Counted from the stretch's first letter, positions 34,066-41,283 are shown. The stretch: DNA of 64,000 bases from Candidatus Saccharibacteria bacterium oral taxon 488 (GCA_010202465.1 CP047919.1:248001-312000); one strand, 5' to 3'. Numbers and translations are program-made. Notes: a model not told the origin generated them from the letters alone.

Positions 34066-35034
34066 ATGGCGAAACGCGATGATGATTTGGAATTTAGTGT
34101 TAATGCGGCGTTTGACGAGGCGCGGGCGGTTGTTGACAAGGTGCCGCTATATTTGGTGAATGGCTCGCTGGGTGCTGGCAAGACCAGTGTGCTGGAATTC
34201 TTATTGCAACAAAGTGGCTATAAGGGTGCGCGGGTGATTGAAAATGAATATGCCAATGAAAATGTCGACGGCTACCGGCTGGAGGGACTAGCGGAGATGG
34301 TGACGACGTTGGCTGGCGACTGCGTCTGCTGCTCGTCGAAGCACGCGCTGACGCGGATGCTGCTGGACTTCTGCCGGAATTCTCCGGCGCCAGTGTTTAT
34401 CGAGGCGACGGGCGTGGCGCGAACGATGAATTTGGTGGAAAAACTCATTAATGCACAAATCTTCAATAAGTATGAGTTGATGCAGAGTTTTTACGTGATC
34501 GATGCGCACGAGATTTTGCGCGGGATTGAGCCAGCGCACGAAGTTGAACTGCAAGCAGCAGACGTGATTTTAGTGACCAAGGAAGATTTGCTAAGTGAAA
34601 ATGAGCGCGCCGAGTACGAGGAAAAATTGCACACTCTGCCCTACGCCAAGGTGTTCAGCGCGCCGCACGGTCGGTTTGAACTCAGTAAATTAACCACGCC
34701 GTCGGGGCTACTGGCATTTTTTGATACGTACGACGGCGAGCTGGCGGTGCCGGATAATCCGACGTACGCCGTGCTGGACGTTTCAGGCATGAAAATTACG
34801 GCAGCGACTTTGGAAAAAATATGGCCGGAATTATTTGCGGCGTATGGCCTGCGGCGAATGAAGGGCTGCTTCATCAACGACAACGGCGCGCGCCAGCATG
34901 TGGAGGCAACCGAGCAGCAGATTCAGCTAACTAATGCCAGGCCTGAGGAGGCGGCAAAAATCGTGCTCATCGGCAAACGAGCGGATGAAATTACGCGCGA
35001 AGCCTTGGCGGCGCAACTAGTGATGTTTGAATAA
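34066..35034 (+). CDS. COG0523 (CobW-like) metallochaperone GTPase
   Basis: 322 aa from the ATG at 34066. G1 loop NGSLGAGKTS (32-41), metal-binding CVCC motif (Cys86, Cys88, Cys89), G3-like IEATGVAR, G4-like VTKED and a C-terminal CobW_C-like domain. COG0523 GTPases deliver zinc or other metals to client enzymes, often under zinc starvation. I chose 34066 because TATAAT at 34054-34059 ends 6 nt upstream and no initiator fits better; an ATG at 34062 is out of frame. The G-domain and CxCC make the family assignment firm; the metal is inferred. Confidence 0.87.
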   Translation: MAKRDDDLEFSVNAAFDEARAVVDKVPLYLVNGSLGAGKTSVLEFLLQQSGYKGARVIENEYANENVDGYRLEGLAEMVTTLAGDCVCCSSKHALTRMLLDFCRNSPAPVFIEATGVARTMNLVEKLINAQIFNKYELMQSFYVIDAHEILRGIEPAHEVELQAADVILVTKEDLLSENERAEYEEKLHTLPYAKVFSAPHGRFELSKLTTPSGLLAFFDTYDGELAVPDNPTYAVLDVSGMKITAATLEKIWPELFAAYGLRRMKGCFINDNGARQHVEATEQQIQLTNARPEEAAKIVLIGKRADEITREALAAQLVMFE

Positions 35035-35037
35035 ATT

Positions 35038-35092
35038 GTTCGCTTTCGTCGTTTCCGACTCATCAGCATAGACACGCATCTATGGAGCGAAC
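35038..35092 (-). ncRNA. Hammerhead ribozyme (type III), copy 1
   Basis: Read on the minus strand the full hammerhead core is present: stem III GTTCGC, U16.1 and C17, stem I CATAG..CTATG, CTGATGA, stem II GTCG-GAAA-CGAC, GAAA, then stem III GCGAAC. The predicted cut lies between 35085 and 35084, 70 nt after the stop of the orphan gene at 35155-35418. Stem III is the open stem, so type III. The 65 nt 35038-35102 are identical to 63246-63310. Activity is predicted from the core only. Confidence 0.88.
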
Positions 35093-35154
35093 TGACAAGC
35101 AGAAGGTGGAGGAAAGTTAACTTTGCCCGCCAGTTCGTAACTAGTGTATATCTA

Positions 35155-35418
35155 TCAATCACCTCCTTTTGAGTCATGTACAGGTAGGTCACGGTCCAAT
35201 GGTCCCCCTTGCTTTGCTTTCATGAGAGCCTTCGTTATGGAGATTGGATCGGAATTGGAACATACTTGGATGGTGTGCTTATTGAACTTGAACCTAACCA
35301 CAGTCTGCCCCTCCCGGTCGTGCAATTGAGCAAGCATCTTCGCGTCAATAATGGCGCTAAGCAGGTTAGTGCCATCATTGAACTTTATACTAATTGAAAT
35401 AACCTTATAGTTGGGCAT
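35155..35418 (-). CDS. Orphan regulon protein 2 (cassette with ribozyme 3' end)
   Basis: 87 aa from the ATG at 35418, chosen for the strong GGGGAGGAAG site upstream. It begins MPNYKVISISIKFNDGTN and ends in a polar, disordered-looking tail. A beta-rich N-terminal part is followed by one helix (ISITKALMKAKQG). No known family. It has a long (about 190-nt) leader with a GTCGACCC-ATTC-GGGTGTCGAC-type hairpin, and a hammerhead ribozyme 70 nt after the stop. The promoter/leader and 3' module are shared with the cassette at 63.2-64 kb, but the proteins are unrelated. Confidence 0.6.
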   Translation of the reverse strand: MPNYKVISISIKFNDGTNLLSAIIDAKMLAQLHDREGQTVVRFKFNKHTIQVCSNSDPISITKALMKAKQGGPLDRDLPVHDSKGGD

Positions 35419-35554
35419 AATACTCTTCCTCCCCACCCGAGCGGATGCTCGTGTGAAAAACACTGGTCGACACCCGAATGGGTCGACTCGAGATGGGGTG
35501 TTTTGGTGCTTCTTGTGACGCACCGCAACATCCCATCTCAAATCAAAACTTTCT

Positions 35555-35662
35555 CTGCTTGTCAAAATACACTTTCGGACAAGGATTCACTCAACTCGTC
35601 AACAAAAGCTGATATATATATATCACTAATAGAATAAAATGTCAATGGATTTTGTCAAAAAT
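35555..35662 (-). repeat. Duplicated promoter/leader module, copy 1 (TG(AT)6CA)
   Basis: 108 nt that match 63895-63998 except for two substitutions and two AT units. On the minus strand it contains TTGACA-N7-TTGACA (13-bp period), the second TTGACA serving as -35, a 17-bp spacer, TG(AT)6CA over the -10 (35610-35625), the initial GCTTTTGTTGA, and at its 3' end TGACAAGCAG (35555-35564), complementary to the CTGCTTGTCA that precedes the ribozyme. Confidence 0.85.
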
Positions 35663-35781
35663 ATGGTGTAATACTTTTTCTTACCCCTGTTATGATCATG
35701 GACAACTTTTTATAGAAAATAGTAGCCGGTGTTTTCCGTGAGTGGCTGCCCCATCCTCCCCGCGCTATGCTGGGTCGCTAA

Positions 35782-36693
35782 TTATGACTCGCCTAGATGT
35801 TTCGCAGCGGAGATGGTCACCGTTATCGCTCTCAAAATCGTCTGCAAATTTGTAGCGGTGATGGCCTTCGCTAGCTCATGTTTTGTCAGCGGCGTGGCGG
35901 TTTTCTGGTAAAAATAAATTGGCGCGGAATTATAGAATGGGTCGGTCGTGAACGCCTCGGCGAGATCATTTAGGCGGCTGGCGTGCGGTGCAGGGTCAAA
36001 TGTTCGTAAATAATTCTGCGCTGTTTTGCCTGCATTTTGCCAATCAAAAGATTTTTTCACGGTGTAGGTTTGACCGACTGAGTTGCCGTCATGATAGGCG
36101 GTGAATTCGCTATGGCTGGACGGATAGGCCGAGACTCGGTCAAAGCACGCGCTGCGCACCAGGTCGAGCAGTATCGGATACATGCAGAAAAAGGCGGCAG
36201 TTACCTGCTTGCTGGCATCGGGAACCTCAATCGTCAGCGTGATGTCTATAAAATCCTCTGGCTGGTAGTCAATTTCCAGCGGCGAGCTTGTGACTGGTTC
36301 GGTAATTTCTCCAGGTCTAGCGGAGCGGCGCCTGGCGAAAGCTTTTTGACAGCGAGCCAGTTGTTTGCGTAATTCGGCTTCATCCCAGATGACAACGCTT
36401 GACTTCATCTCCGCCTCGATATGGGCGACGGATTCGTGAATCATGGATAAATCAAACGGCTTTACGTCAGCGATGACTTTTTCAAATAGCGTAATTGATT
36501 CGCCAGTAAAGAACGCGACGTCAAAAAACACGCTTGATTCAGACGTCGTGCCATGCAATTCGCCAACAAAGGCGCGTTCGCCGCCGGACTTTTCTACCAT
36601 CCGTAAGAACCGCCGAATAACCAAGTGCTCAAACAAATGGCAAACATCGTGATCGGCTGGCAGGTTGTAGGCGGAATATAGCTTGTGGATCAT
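35782..36693 (-). CDS. M16-like (inverted zinc motif) metallopeptidase-like protein
   Basis: 303 aa. CHLFEHLVIRRFLR (about 18-31) contains an HxxEH motif as in M16 peptidases (pitrilysin/processing peptidase), followed by GELHGTTSESSVFFDV, matching the M16 strand after the active-site helix. A downstream Glu in the IHESVAHIEAEMKS helix could be the third ligand. It is one M16-like domain and a half, shorter than two-domain members. Whether it is an active protease is uncertain. TATAAT ends 6 nt before the ATG, so it is leaderless. Confidence 0.6.
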   Translation of the reverse strand: MIHKLYSAYNLPADHDVCHLFEHLVIRRFLRMVEKSGGERAFVGELHGTTSESSVFFDVAFFTGESITLFEKVIADVKPFDLSMIHESVAHIEAEMKSSVVIWDEAELRKQLARCQKAFARRRSARPGEITEPVTSSPLEIDYQPEDFIDITLTIEVPDASKQVTAAFFCMYPILLDLVRSACFDRVSAYPSSHSEFTAYHDGNSVGQTYTVKKSFDWQNAGKTAQNYLRTFDPAPHASRLNDLAEAFTTDPFYNSAPIYFYQKTATPLTKHELAKAITATNLQTILRAITVTISAAKHLGES

Positions 36694-36718
36694 GGGTTCA
36701 TTATAACAAGGGTGAGTG

Positions 36719-36753
36719 CCCCACCCCAGCGCTTTTATGCTACCGGGGTGGGG
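36719..36753 (-). terminator. Terminator-like hairpin after orphan regulon gene 3
   Basis: Perfect 9-bp arms CCCCACCCC (36719-36727) and GGGGTGGGG (36745-36753) with a 17-nt loop, 12 nt after the stop of the gene at 36765. There is no U tract on the minus strand, so termination efficiency is uncertain. Confidence 0.5.
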
Positions 36754-36764
36754 TCTTCTTGAAC

Positions 36765-36998
36765 TCAGAAGCTCTTGAACGGAGCCTTGTTGTTCAAGGT
36801 GCCCGAGTCGCTACGGTTGGTCAACGACCTGGGCGCGTCGGCCTTCGGGGTCGACGACTTGGAGGTGGGGAGCCCGCTGAAGGTCACCTTCGGCAGGCTT
36901 CCCGGGGATCCACCGAATCGCTGCTGGCCGCTCTGGCCGAAGCTGTCGTGGTGGTTCCTGTTGCTGTTCAATCCCTTTTGGGGACGTCCAGTTGCCAT
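36765..36998 (-). CDS. Orphan regulon protein 3 (small, low-complexity)
   Basis: 77 aa from the ATG at 36998, supported by the AAAAGGAG site 6 nt upstream. Composition is Gly/Ser/Asn/Pro/Arg-rich and probably disordered: MATGRPQKGLNSNRNHHDSF at the start, NKAPFKSF at the end. No known domain. Expressed from a TTGACG-N17-TATATA promoter with TG(AT)4CA (37105-37116), through a leader with TTTGAC/GTCAAA and GCGAGAA/TTCTCGC hairpins. Function unknown; disordered, basic proteins of this size often bind nucleic acid or a partner, but that is only a guess. Confidence 0.6.
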   Translation of the reverse strand: MATGRPQKGLNSNRNHHDSFGQSGQQRFGGSPGSLPKVTFSGLPTSKSSTPKADAPRSLTNRSDSGTLNNKAPFKSF

Positions 36999-37104
36999 AG
37001 TAAACTCCTTTTGGAGTCGGGCGAGAATGGACCTTCTCGCAAACGGCACATTTGACACATGGCACGAGTCAAATGCGAACCCAGTGCGAAATTGCACGAA
37101 AGGC

Positions 37105-37138
37105 TGATATATATCAATACGAGAACAAAACGTCAAGG
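37105..37138 (-). promoter_or_regulatory. TG(AT)nCA promoter/operator, copy 3 (n=4)
   Basis: Minus strand: upstream TTGACA, then -35 TTGACG (13-bp period), 17-bp spacer ending TGA, -10 TATATA inside TG(AT)4CA; the transcript begins GCCTTTCGTG, similar to the other copies. Confidence 0.75.
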
Positions 37139-37162
37139 GTTTTTGTCAATAATGCAATAAGA

Positions 37163-38707
37163 TTATGAAATTTTGTCAAGAATGATTAAGTGTTCAATAT
37201 GCGGCGTACGCGGGAAAAAGTTGTAGCCGCGGTGCCAAGCGATGCGGTAGTGTTGCTGGAGCAAGGCGACGTCGCGGGCTTGGGTGACAGGATTGCAGCT
37301 GAGATAAATAATACGCGGCGGTAGTTTTTGCAACAATGTCGCAATAACATCGGAATGCAAGCCGGCGCGCGGCGGATCAACGATGACGATTTCCTTGTCT
37401 GTAATATAGTCGAGGGCTTGTTCGCTGGGAGCGAGGACAGCGCGGGCGTCGGTGCGGTCAAGTTCGGCGATGTTGCGCTGCATTTCGCGGACAGCGTCGG
37501 CGTTGATTTCCACCAGCGTGACGTTGCTGCCGCCAATGGTCAGGCCGATGGTGCCGACGCCAGCGTAGAGGTCGATGGTTGATAATCTGACAGCTCGAAT
37601 ATCATCAGAAAATAATCCGGGACCCACGTGAAGTTGCCCAGATTTTTTCTGAGATATTGCTCGCTGTTGATTATCGGTGTAGCCATGTGTCTCCAACTGA
37701 TCCAGCTGGCGCTCCTGGTGTGCCTTATTGTACGGCACCCACTCCTTCATATCGCGCAGCGCCTGCTCGTAAACTGGAACATTGACTTGGAAAAAGCCTT
37801 CGCAGGCGTAGCGGAATGGCACACCAAGAATGGTGTCAGTCAAGGTGGTATTGCCGAAATGCGCCAAGCGTTCGGTGATGCGGCTGGCTGGCGAGCGCGG
37901 ATCGGAATAGATAATTTCTCCGCCCTGAGCCGGTAGCTTGGCGGCTTCATCAGCGGTAATTATTTCGGGCAAGCGATCCCTGACATACAACTGCCATACA
38001 CAGCTTCCCGATTGATCACAGCGGACGAGCAAGGTCTTGAGCTGGCGCGCCACGACGCGTTTATGGTGCAGTAAATCACGGATAGTCCGTGCCAGGTTAT
38101 TGATTGCAGGGTGCGCTAAGCTCGTGCCATCGACGACAGTCTTGCCTTTGCTGCCGCGGCGAAAAAATGCTAAATCAAGCGTATCGCCAGATGATTCTTC
38201 ACGGTCGCTATCAGCGTCTATTTCTCGGGTATCATCAGAAAATAATCCGGAACCCGAGACAAGCCCAGATTTTTTCTGAGATACCGCTCGGGATACTACC
38301 GATTCGCTGTACCAGCTAAATTCAACTTTGTTGCGATAACCATATGCGACATTGTCGCAATAAATGTCAATTGTCTCTGGTAATGCAATACCATGCAGCG
38401 TGAAGGCGTCGTCGATCAGTTGCCTTTTGTACGCCTGTTCAATCTCGAGCGGCATGATTTGCCACGGACTGGTCGAAAGATAACTGTCTGGGTCGTGTGG
38501 CCGGATGCGGTCGGGGCTTGGCGAGACCACTTCCTCGACAATCGCTTCGACGAAGTGCGACTTCTTTTTGGTAATGCGAACAGTGACGGTCTCACCAGGT
38601 AGTCCGCCCCATACGAAACATTTGCGCCCGTCGGCCAGCGTCCCTAGTGTTTGTCCACCGCCAACGATCTTCTCCAGTGTCAGCGTCTCAAAAATCTGCC
38701 GTCTCAT
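37163..38707 (-). CDS. TrmA/RlmD-family RNA uridine-C5 methyltransferase with two palindromic inserts
   Basis: 514 aa from the ATG at 38707. N-terminal TRAM domain (GGGQTLGTLADGRKCFVWGGLPGETV), RNA-substrate region YGYRNKVEFSW, SAM motif STIDLYAGVGTIGLTIGG, VIVDPPRAG and the catalytic YLSCNPVTQARD. The family methylates U54/U747/U1939-type positions in tRNA or 23S rRNA. Two insertions of about 20-25 residues (near 138-163 and 350-373) share SQKKSG..GLFSDD and come from palindromic DNA copies C and B, placed in loops between conserved blocks, so the enzyme may still fold. The usual Fe-S cysteines are not obvious. TATAAT ends 8 nt before the ATG. Confidence 0.8.
   Translation of the reverse strand: MRRQIFETLTLEKIVGGGQTLGTLADGRKCFVWGGLPGETVTVRITKKKSHFVEAIVEEVVSPSPDRIRPHDPDSYLSTSPWQIMPLEIEQAYKRQLIDDAFTLHGIALPETIDIYCDNVAYGYRNKVEFSWYSESVVSRAVSQKKSGLVSGSGLFSDDTREIDADSDREESSGDTLDLAFFRRGSKGKTVVDGTSLAHPAINNLARTIRDLLHHKRVVARQLKTLLVRCDQSGSCVWQLYVRDRLPEIITADEAAKLPAQGGEIIYSDPRSPASRITERLAHFGNTTLTDTILGVPFRYACEGFFQVNVPVYEQALRDMKEWVPYNKAHQERQLDQLETHGYTDNQQRAISQKKSGQLHVGPGLFSDDIRAVRLSTIDLYAGVGTIGLTIGGSNVTLVEINADAVREMQRNIAELDRTDARAVLAPSEQALDYITDKEIVIVDPPRAGLHSDVIATLLQKLPPRIIYLSCNPVTQARDVALLQQHYRIAWHRGYNFFPRTPHIEHLIILDKIS
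37602..37654. repeat. Palindromic element, copy B (in the methyltransferase gene)
   Basis: TCATCAGAAAATAATCCGGG at one end and the inverted CCCAGATTTTTTCTGAGA at the other, 15 nt apart; the symmetry extends outward as GCTCGAATATC/GATATTGCTCGC. Translated in frame on the minus strand as SQKKSG..GPGLFSDD. Confidence 0.85.
38231..38283. repeat. Palindromic element, copy C (in the methyltransferase gene)
   Basis: The same ends as copy B (ATCATCAGAAAATAATCCGG and CCCAGATTTTTTCTGAGAT), with outward arms CTCGGGT/ACCGCTCGGG. In frame it encodes SQKKSG..GSGLFSDD. Copies B and C are in the same orientation, 630 bp apart in one gene. Confidence 0.85.
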
Positions 38708-38726
38708 CAAGAGTTATTATAACAGA

Positions 38727-39200
38727 TTAGAAATTACACTCTGGCACGCCGCCAAACCAGCCGTTCTGCATATTGCGGCCAGTGCGGCAGGTGGTACCAT
38801 CTGAGAGCGGCACCTTTATGGCGTAGCGGGTCGGCACGACGCTGGAAGCGAGGGTCGTGTCAGTGGCTGCGAGATACCAATAATCGCGGCCTTCGTGGTC
38901 TTTTGGCAGCTGCTTGATGTAGCGTGGAATGAGGAGTGCGCCGAGCTCACCACCATTACAAATCTTCATATTAGCGGTGTTATAAATGGTGCAGGCGCTC
39001 GTCGGCCATGGATATTCGCCGTTATCCGAGCGATATTTCTCGATTGCTTCCTTGAGCATTGAAATATTTGACTTGGTCTCATTGTCGCGAGCGGTGTTAT
39101 ACGTATTGCGCCACACGAGGCCGCCCAAGGTAGCGAGGATCGCGATGACCACGATGATAATGATAATTTCGACGATGGTAAAACCATACTGCTTATGCAT
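38727..39200 (-). CDS. Type IV pilin-like protein
   Basis: 157 aa. A short leader MHKQYG ending in Gly, then the prepilin signature FTIVEIIIIIVVIAILATLGGLVW with Glu5 of the mature pilin, the site cleaved and methylated by prepilin peptidase. The globular part has four Cys (TSACTIYN, MKICNGG, TTCRTG, VPECNF) likely forming disulphides. Type IV pili serve in surface motility, host attachment and DNA uptake. No other pilus gene is beside it. TACAAT ends 6 nt before the ATG, giving a leaderless message. Confidence 0.85.
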   Translation of the reverse strand: MHKQYGFTIVEIIIIIVVIAILATLGGLVWRNTYNTARDNETKSNISMLKEAIEKYRSDNGEYPWPTSACTIYNTANMKICNGGELGALLIPRYIKQLPKDHEGRDYWYLAATDTTLASSVVPTRYAIKVPLSDGTTCRTGRNMQNGWFGGVPECNF

Positions 39201-39279
39201 ATGACGATTGTAGCGCGTTTTGAGCCCAATCGCAAGGCTGGTAATTACGTGATTATTATGCTACACTAATCCTTGGTAT

Positions 39280-39354
39280 TGGGCCGTCGCCAAGTGGTAA
39301 GGCACCAGGTTTTGGTCCTGGCATTCGGGGGTTCGAATCCCTCCGGCCCAGCCA
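39280..39354 (+). tRNA. tRNA-Gln (anticodon UUG)
   Basis: Acceptor stem TGGGCCG/CGGCCCA with discriminator G, anticodon stem CCAGG/CCTGG around TTTTGGT (anticodon TTG), T arm GGGGGTTCGAATCCCTC, and an encoded CCA (39352-39354). The next genes downstream form a CBASS-like unit, consistent with use of this tRNA as an island entry point, but I found no repeated 3' end (att) downstream. Confidence 0.95.
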
Positions 39355-39585
39355 AGAGGAATTTTTGCACTTTTTATAACAATGCGCTAGTATGTATTGA
39401 AAGTTAATCAATATTATGTTATTACAATTATTTAATATTGTAACTCTTATATTGTTCTTTGAAACGCTTCGATGAAGTCAAATATTTCTGCTTGATGCCC
39501 CAGCGACTTTGTTGACACCTGTTTAATGCTTTCACTATAATACCTAAAGAAAACCTAAGCAATAGGAAAATTATCCACAAGTATT

Positions 39586-40455
39586 ATGGTCTATACAGTT
39601 TCAGCGGCGTTTGATGAATTCTGTCAGAATATTAGCCTTTCAAGTACTTATCATGACACCGCCAATAAGCGTAGGGATAGATTAGTCTCACTATTGAAGA
39701 ATGATTTTACAATTTTAGACTCGTTTTCTACAGGCTCAATTCCTCGTTACACTGCTATATCAGGATATGCTGACTTAGATATAATGGTCGCTCTGCATTA
39801 TGAAAAGCATATGAAAGATAAACTTCCGTCTGAGGTGTTGGCAGAGATTCAGAAAAGCCTAAGTGGGTATAAGACAAGGGTAAGACGCAATGGACAGGCA
39901 GTAACACTTTACTACGACACTTGGCCTAACGTTGATATTGTACCCGTATCGAGAACAGTTAACGATGATGGTAGCGTAAATCACTACAATGTTCCCAACA
40001 TGAATAATGAGACCTGGCTTAAATCACGACCAAGAAAACACTCCAGTGCATTGACGGATCGCAATGGTATTTGCGGGGATAAATTCAAACGTATTATCAA
40101 AATGATAAAATGGTGGAATAAACAGCATGGCGACTACCTGCAATCATTTCATATAGAGGTGTTAGCATTACAGATATTTACGTCTACTATCAGTGATTAC
40201 TCTTGGTCAGTATCTGAGTTTTTTGACAGAGCCGCGACGCTTGTAGCAAGTTCGCTGTACTATGAGGATGACTATGTTGATAGCTATCTAGATTCAGTCA
40301 ATCGCTCAGAGGCGGTTAAGCGTCTTAAGACAGCACGCGACAAAGCTTTTAGCGCCTGGTACTTAACCTATGGAGAAAACAACGACCATCAGCGGGCAAT
40401 AACAACATGGAGGCAAATTTTTGGTGAAAAATTCCCAGTATACGGAAGCTATTAA
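39586..40455 (+). CDS. CD-NTase (cGAS/DncV-like nucleotidyltransferase, SMODS type)
   Basis: 289 aa. Nucleotidyltransferase core: FSTGSIPRYTAISGYADLDIMVAL (47-70) gives the GS motif (50-51) and metal-binding Asp63 and Asp65; the third Asp is Asp117 in NVDIVPVS. A helical C-terminal half (FKRIIKMIKWWNKQ) is typical of the OAS/SMODS fold. Such enzymes make cyclic di- or trinucleotides on phage infection and trigger a toxic effector. The downstream gene overlaps by 35 nt and encodes a two-helix SLATT effector, forming a minimal CBASS. No Cap2/Cap3 or HORMA/TRIP13 genes are seen. -10 TATAAT near 39537. Confidence 0.82.
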   Translation: MVYTVSAAFDEFCQNISLSSTYHDTANKRRDRLVSLLKNDFTILDSFSTGSIPRYTAISGYADLDIMVALHYEKHMKDKLPSEVLAEIQKSLSGYKTRVRRNGQAVTLYYDTWPNVDIVPVSRTVNDDGSVNHYNVPNMNNETWLKSRPRKHSSALTDRNGICGDKFKRIIKMIKWWNKQHGDYLQSFHIEVLALQIFTSTISDYSWSVSEFFDRAATLVASSLYYEDDYVDSYLDSVNRSEAVKRLKTARDKAFSAWYLTYGENNDHQRAITTWRQIFGEKFPVYGSY

Positions 40456-40951
40456 AAGAAAAATATTAGATGAGGCTAAGCGCATTGAGGAGGATTGTCT
40501 CTATTCTGCGAAAGGACACTTTCAGGCGGGGCGCTTCTGGGGTAACTTCAACTTGTGGATAGGGATACCAACAACCATCTTGGCCGCTGTAGGCGGCGCC
40601 ACAGCCCTATCAAGTTTTGATAGTCATGGTCTAGTCGCAGGCATACTCGCTATTATTGTTGCAGCACTTTCAGCAGTGGCGACCTTTGTAAATCCAGTCG
40701 AAAGAGCGGACACGCATTTGAGCGCGGGCAATAAATATAATAGCTTAAGAAATCGTGCAAGAATATTTGGCGAAATCGATATTGACATAGAGAGGAATGA
40801 TAAACTATTACTTACACTCAAAAATCTAAGTAAAGAGCGCGATGATCTCAATCAGGAGCTCCCGCAAATACCACAGTGGGCATTCCGTAAGGCGAGAAAG
40901 GGTATCGAAGAGGGCGAGGCTCAGTATGTGATTGATACCTCACAAGATTAG
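40421..40951 (+). CDS. SLATT-domain membrane effector
   Basis: 176 aa from TTG 40421 (GTG 40424 is the alternative; GGAGG at 40409-40413 serves either). An N-terminal helix, two membrane segments (about 43-64 WIGIPTTILAAVGGATAL; 70-91 LVAGILAIIVAALSAVATFV) and a C-terminal helical region NPVERADTHLSAGNKYNSLRNRARIF. This matches the SLATT family, predicted pore-forming partners of SMODS nucleotidyltransferases that kill or arrest the cell on second-messenger signalling. Overlap with the CD-NTase gene implies coupled translation. Confidence 0.78.
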   Translation: MVKNSQYTEAIKRKILDEAKRIEEDCLYSAKGHFQAGRFWGNFNLWIGIPTTILAAVGGATALSSFDSHGLVAGILAIIVAALSAVATFVNPVERADTHLSAGNKYNSLRNRARIFGEIDIDIERNDKLLLTLKNLSKERDDLNQELPQIPQWAFRKARKGIEEGEAQYVIDTSQD

Positions 40952-41283
40952 CCGTATGGGTACTTATCATCCATGTCTCGGTTTTGTCGATCGTGGCTCC
41001 ACCCGGATTGCTTTAGCAAGGTAGTAGACAAACCGAACCCCTGTAAGATAAAACTTTCTGAGAATCACCTCCTCGAAACCTCAAAATAATGCAGAAAATG
41101 GGTTTGGCCTATGCTGCTGGCAGTGTCAGCGAGCGGAACTGTTTCAAATACCCGTACTCAAGCTTGGTTCGATCTTTGCTCAGGATGCCCAGCCAAGCAA
41201 AGATATCTAATCATTCTAAATCTCCTCCGGTTTCCGGTTCAATCGATGCTGTGTATTATTACGCCGGCTACCACGGGTCGTTT
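40952..41283. other. Gap after the CBASS-like unit with a structured segment
   Basis: 332 bp without a convincing gene. Arms CGGTTTTGTC (40979-40988) and GACAAACCG (41027-41035) pair with one bulge and enclose TTGCT-TT-AGCAA (41008-41019); there is no T run, so this may be an RNA structure rather than a terminator. The remainder (41040-41280) shows nothing I can name. Confidence 0.35.

Noticed and set aside
37602..38283. CTGATGA inside palindromic copies B and C taken as further hammerheads
   Set aside because: The GAAA and stem II/III partners are absent; only the heptamer matches.
39280..41060. An integrated island bounded by att repeats at tRNA-Gln
   Set aside because: I could not find a repeat of the tRNA 3' end downstream; the tRNA may simply be a neighbour.
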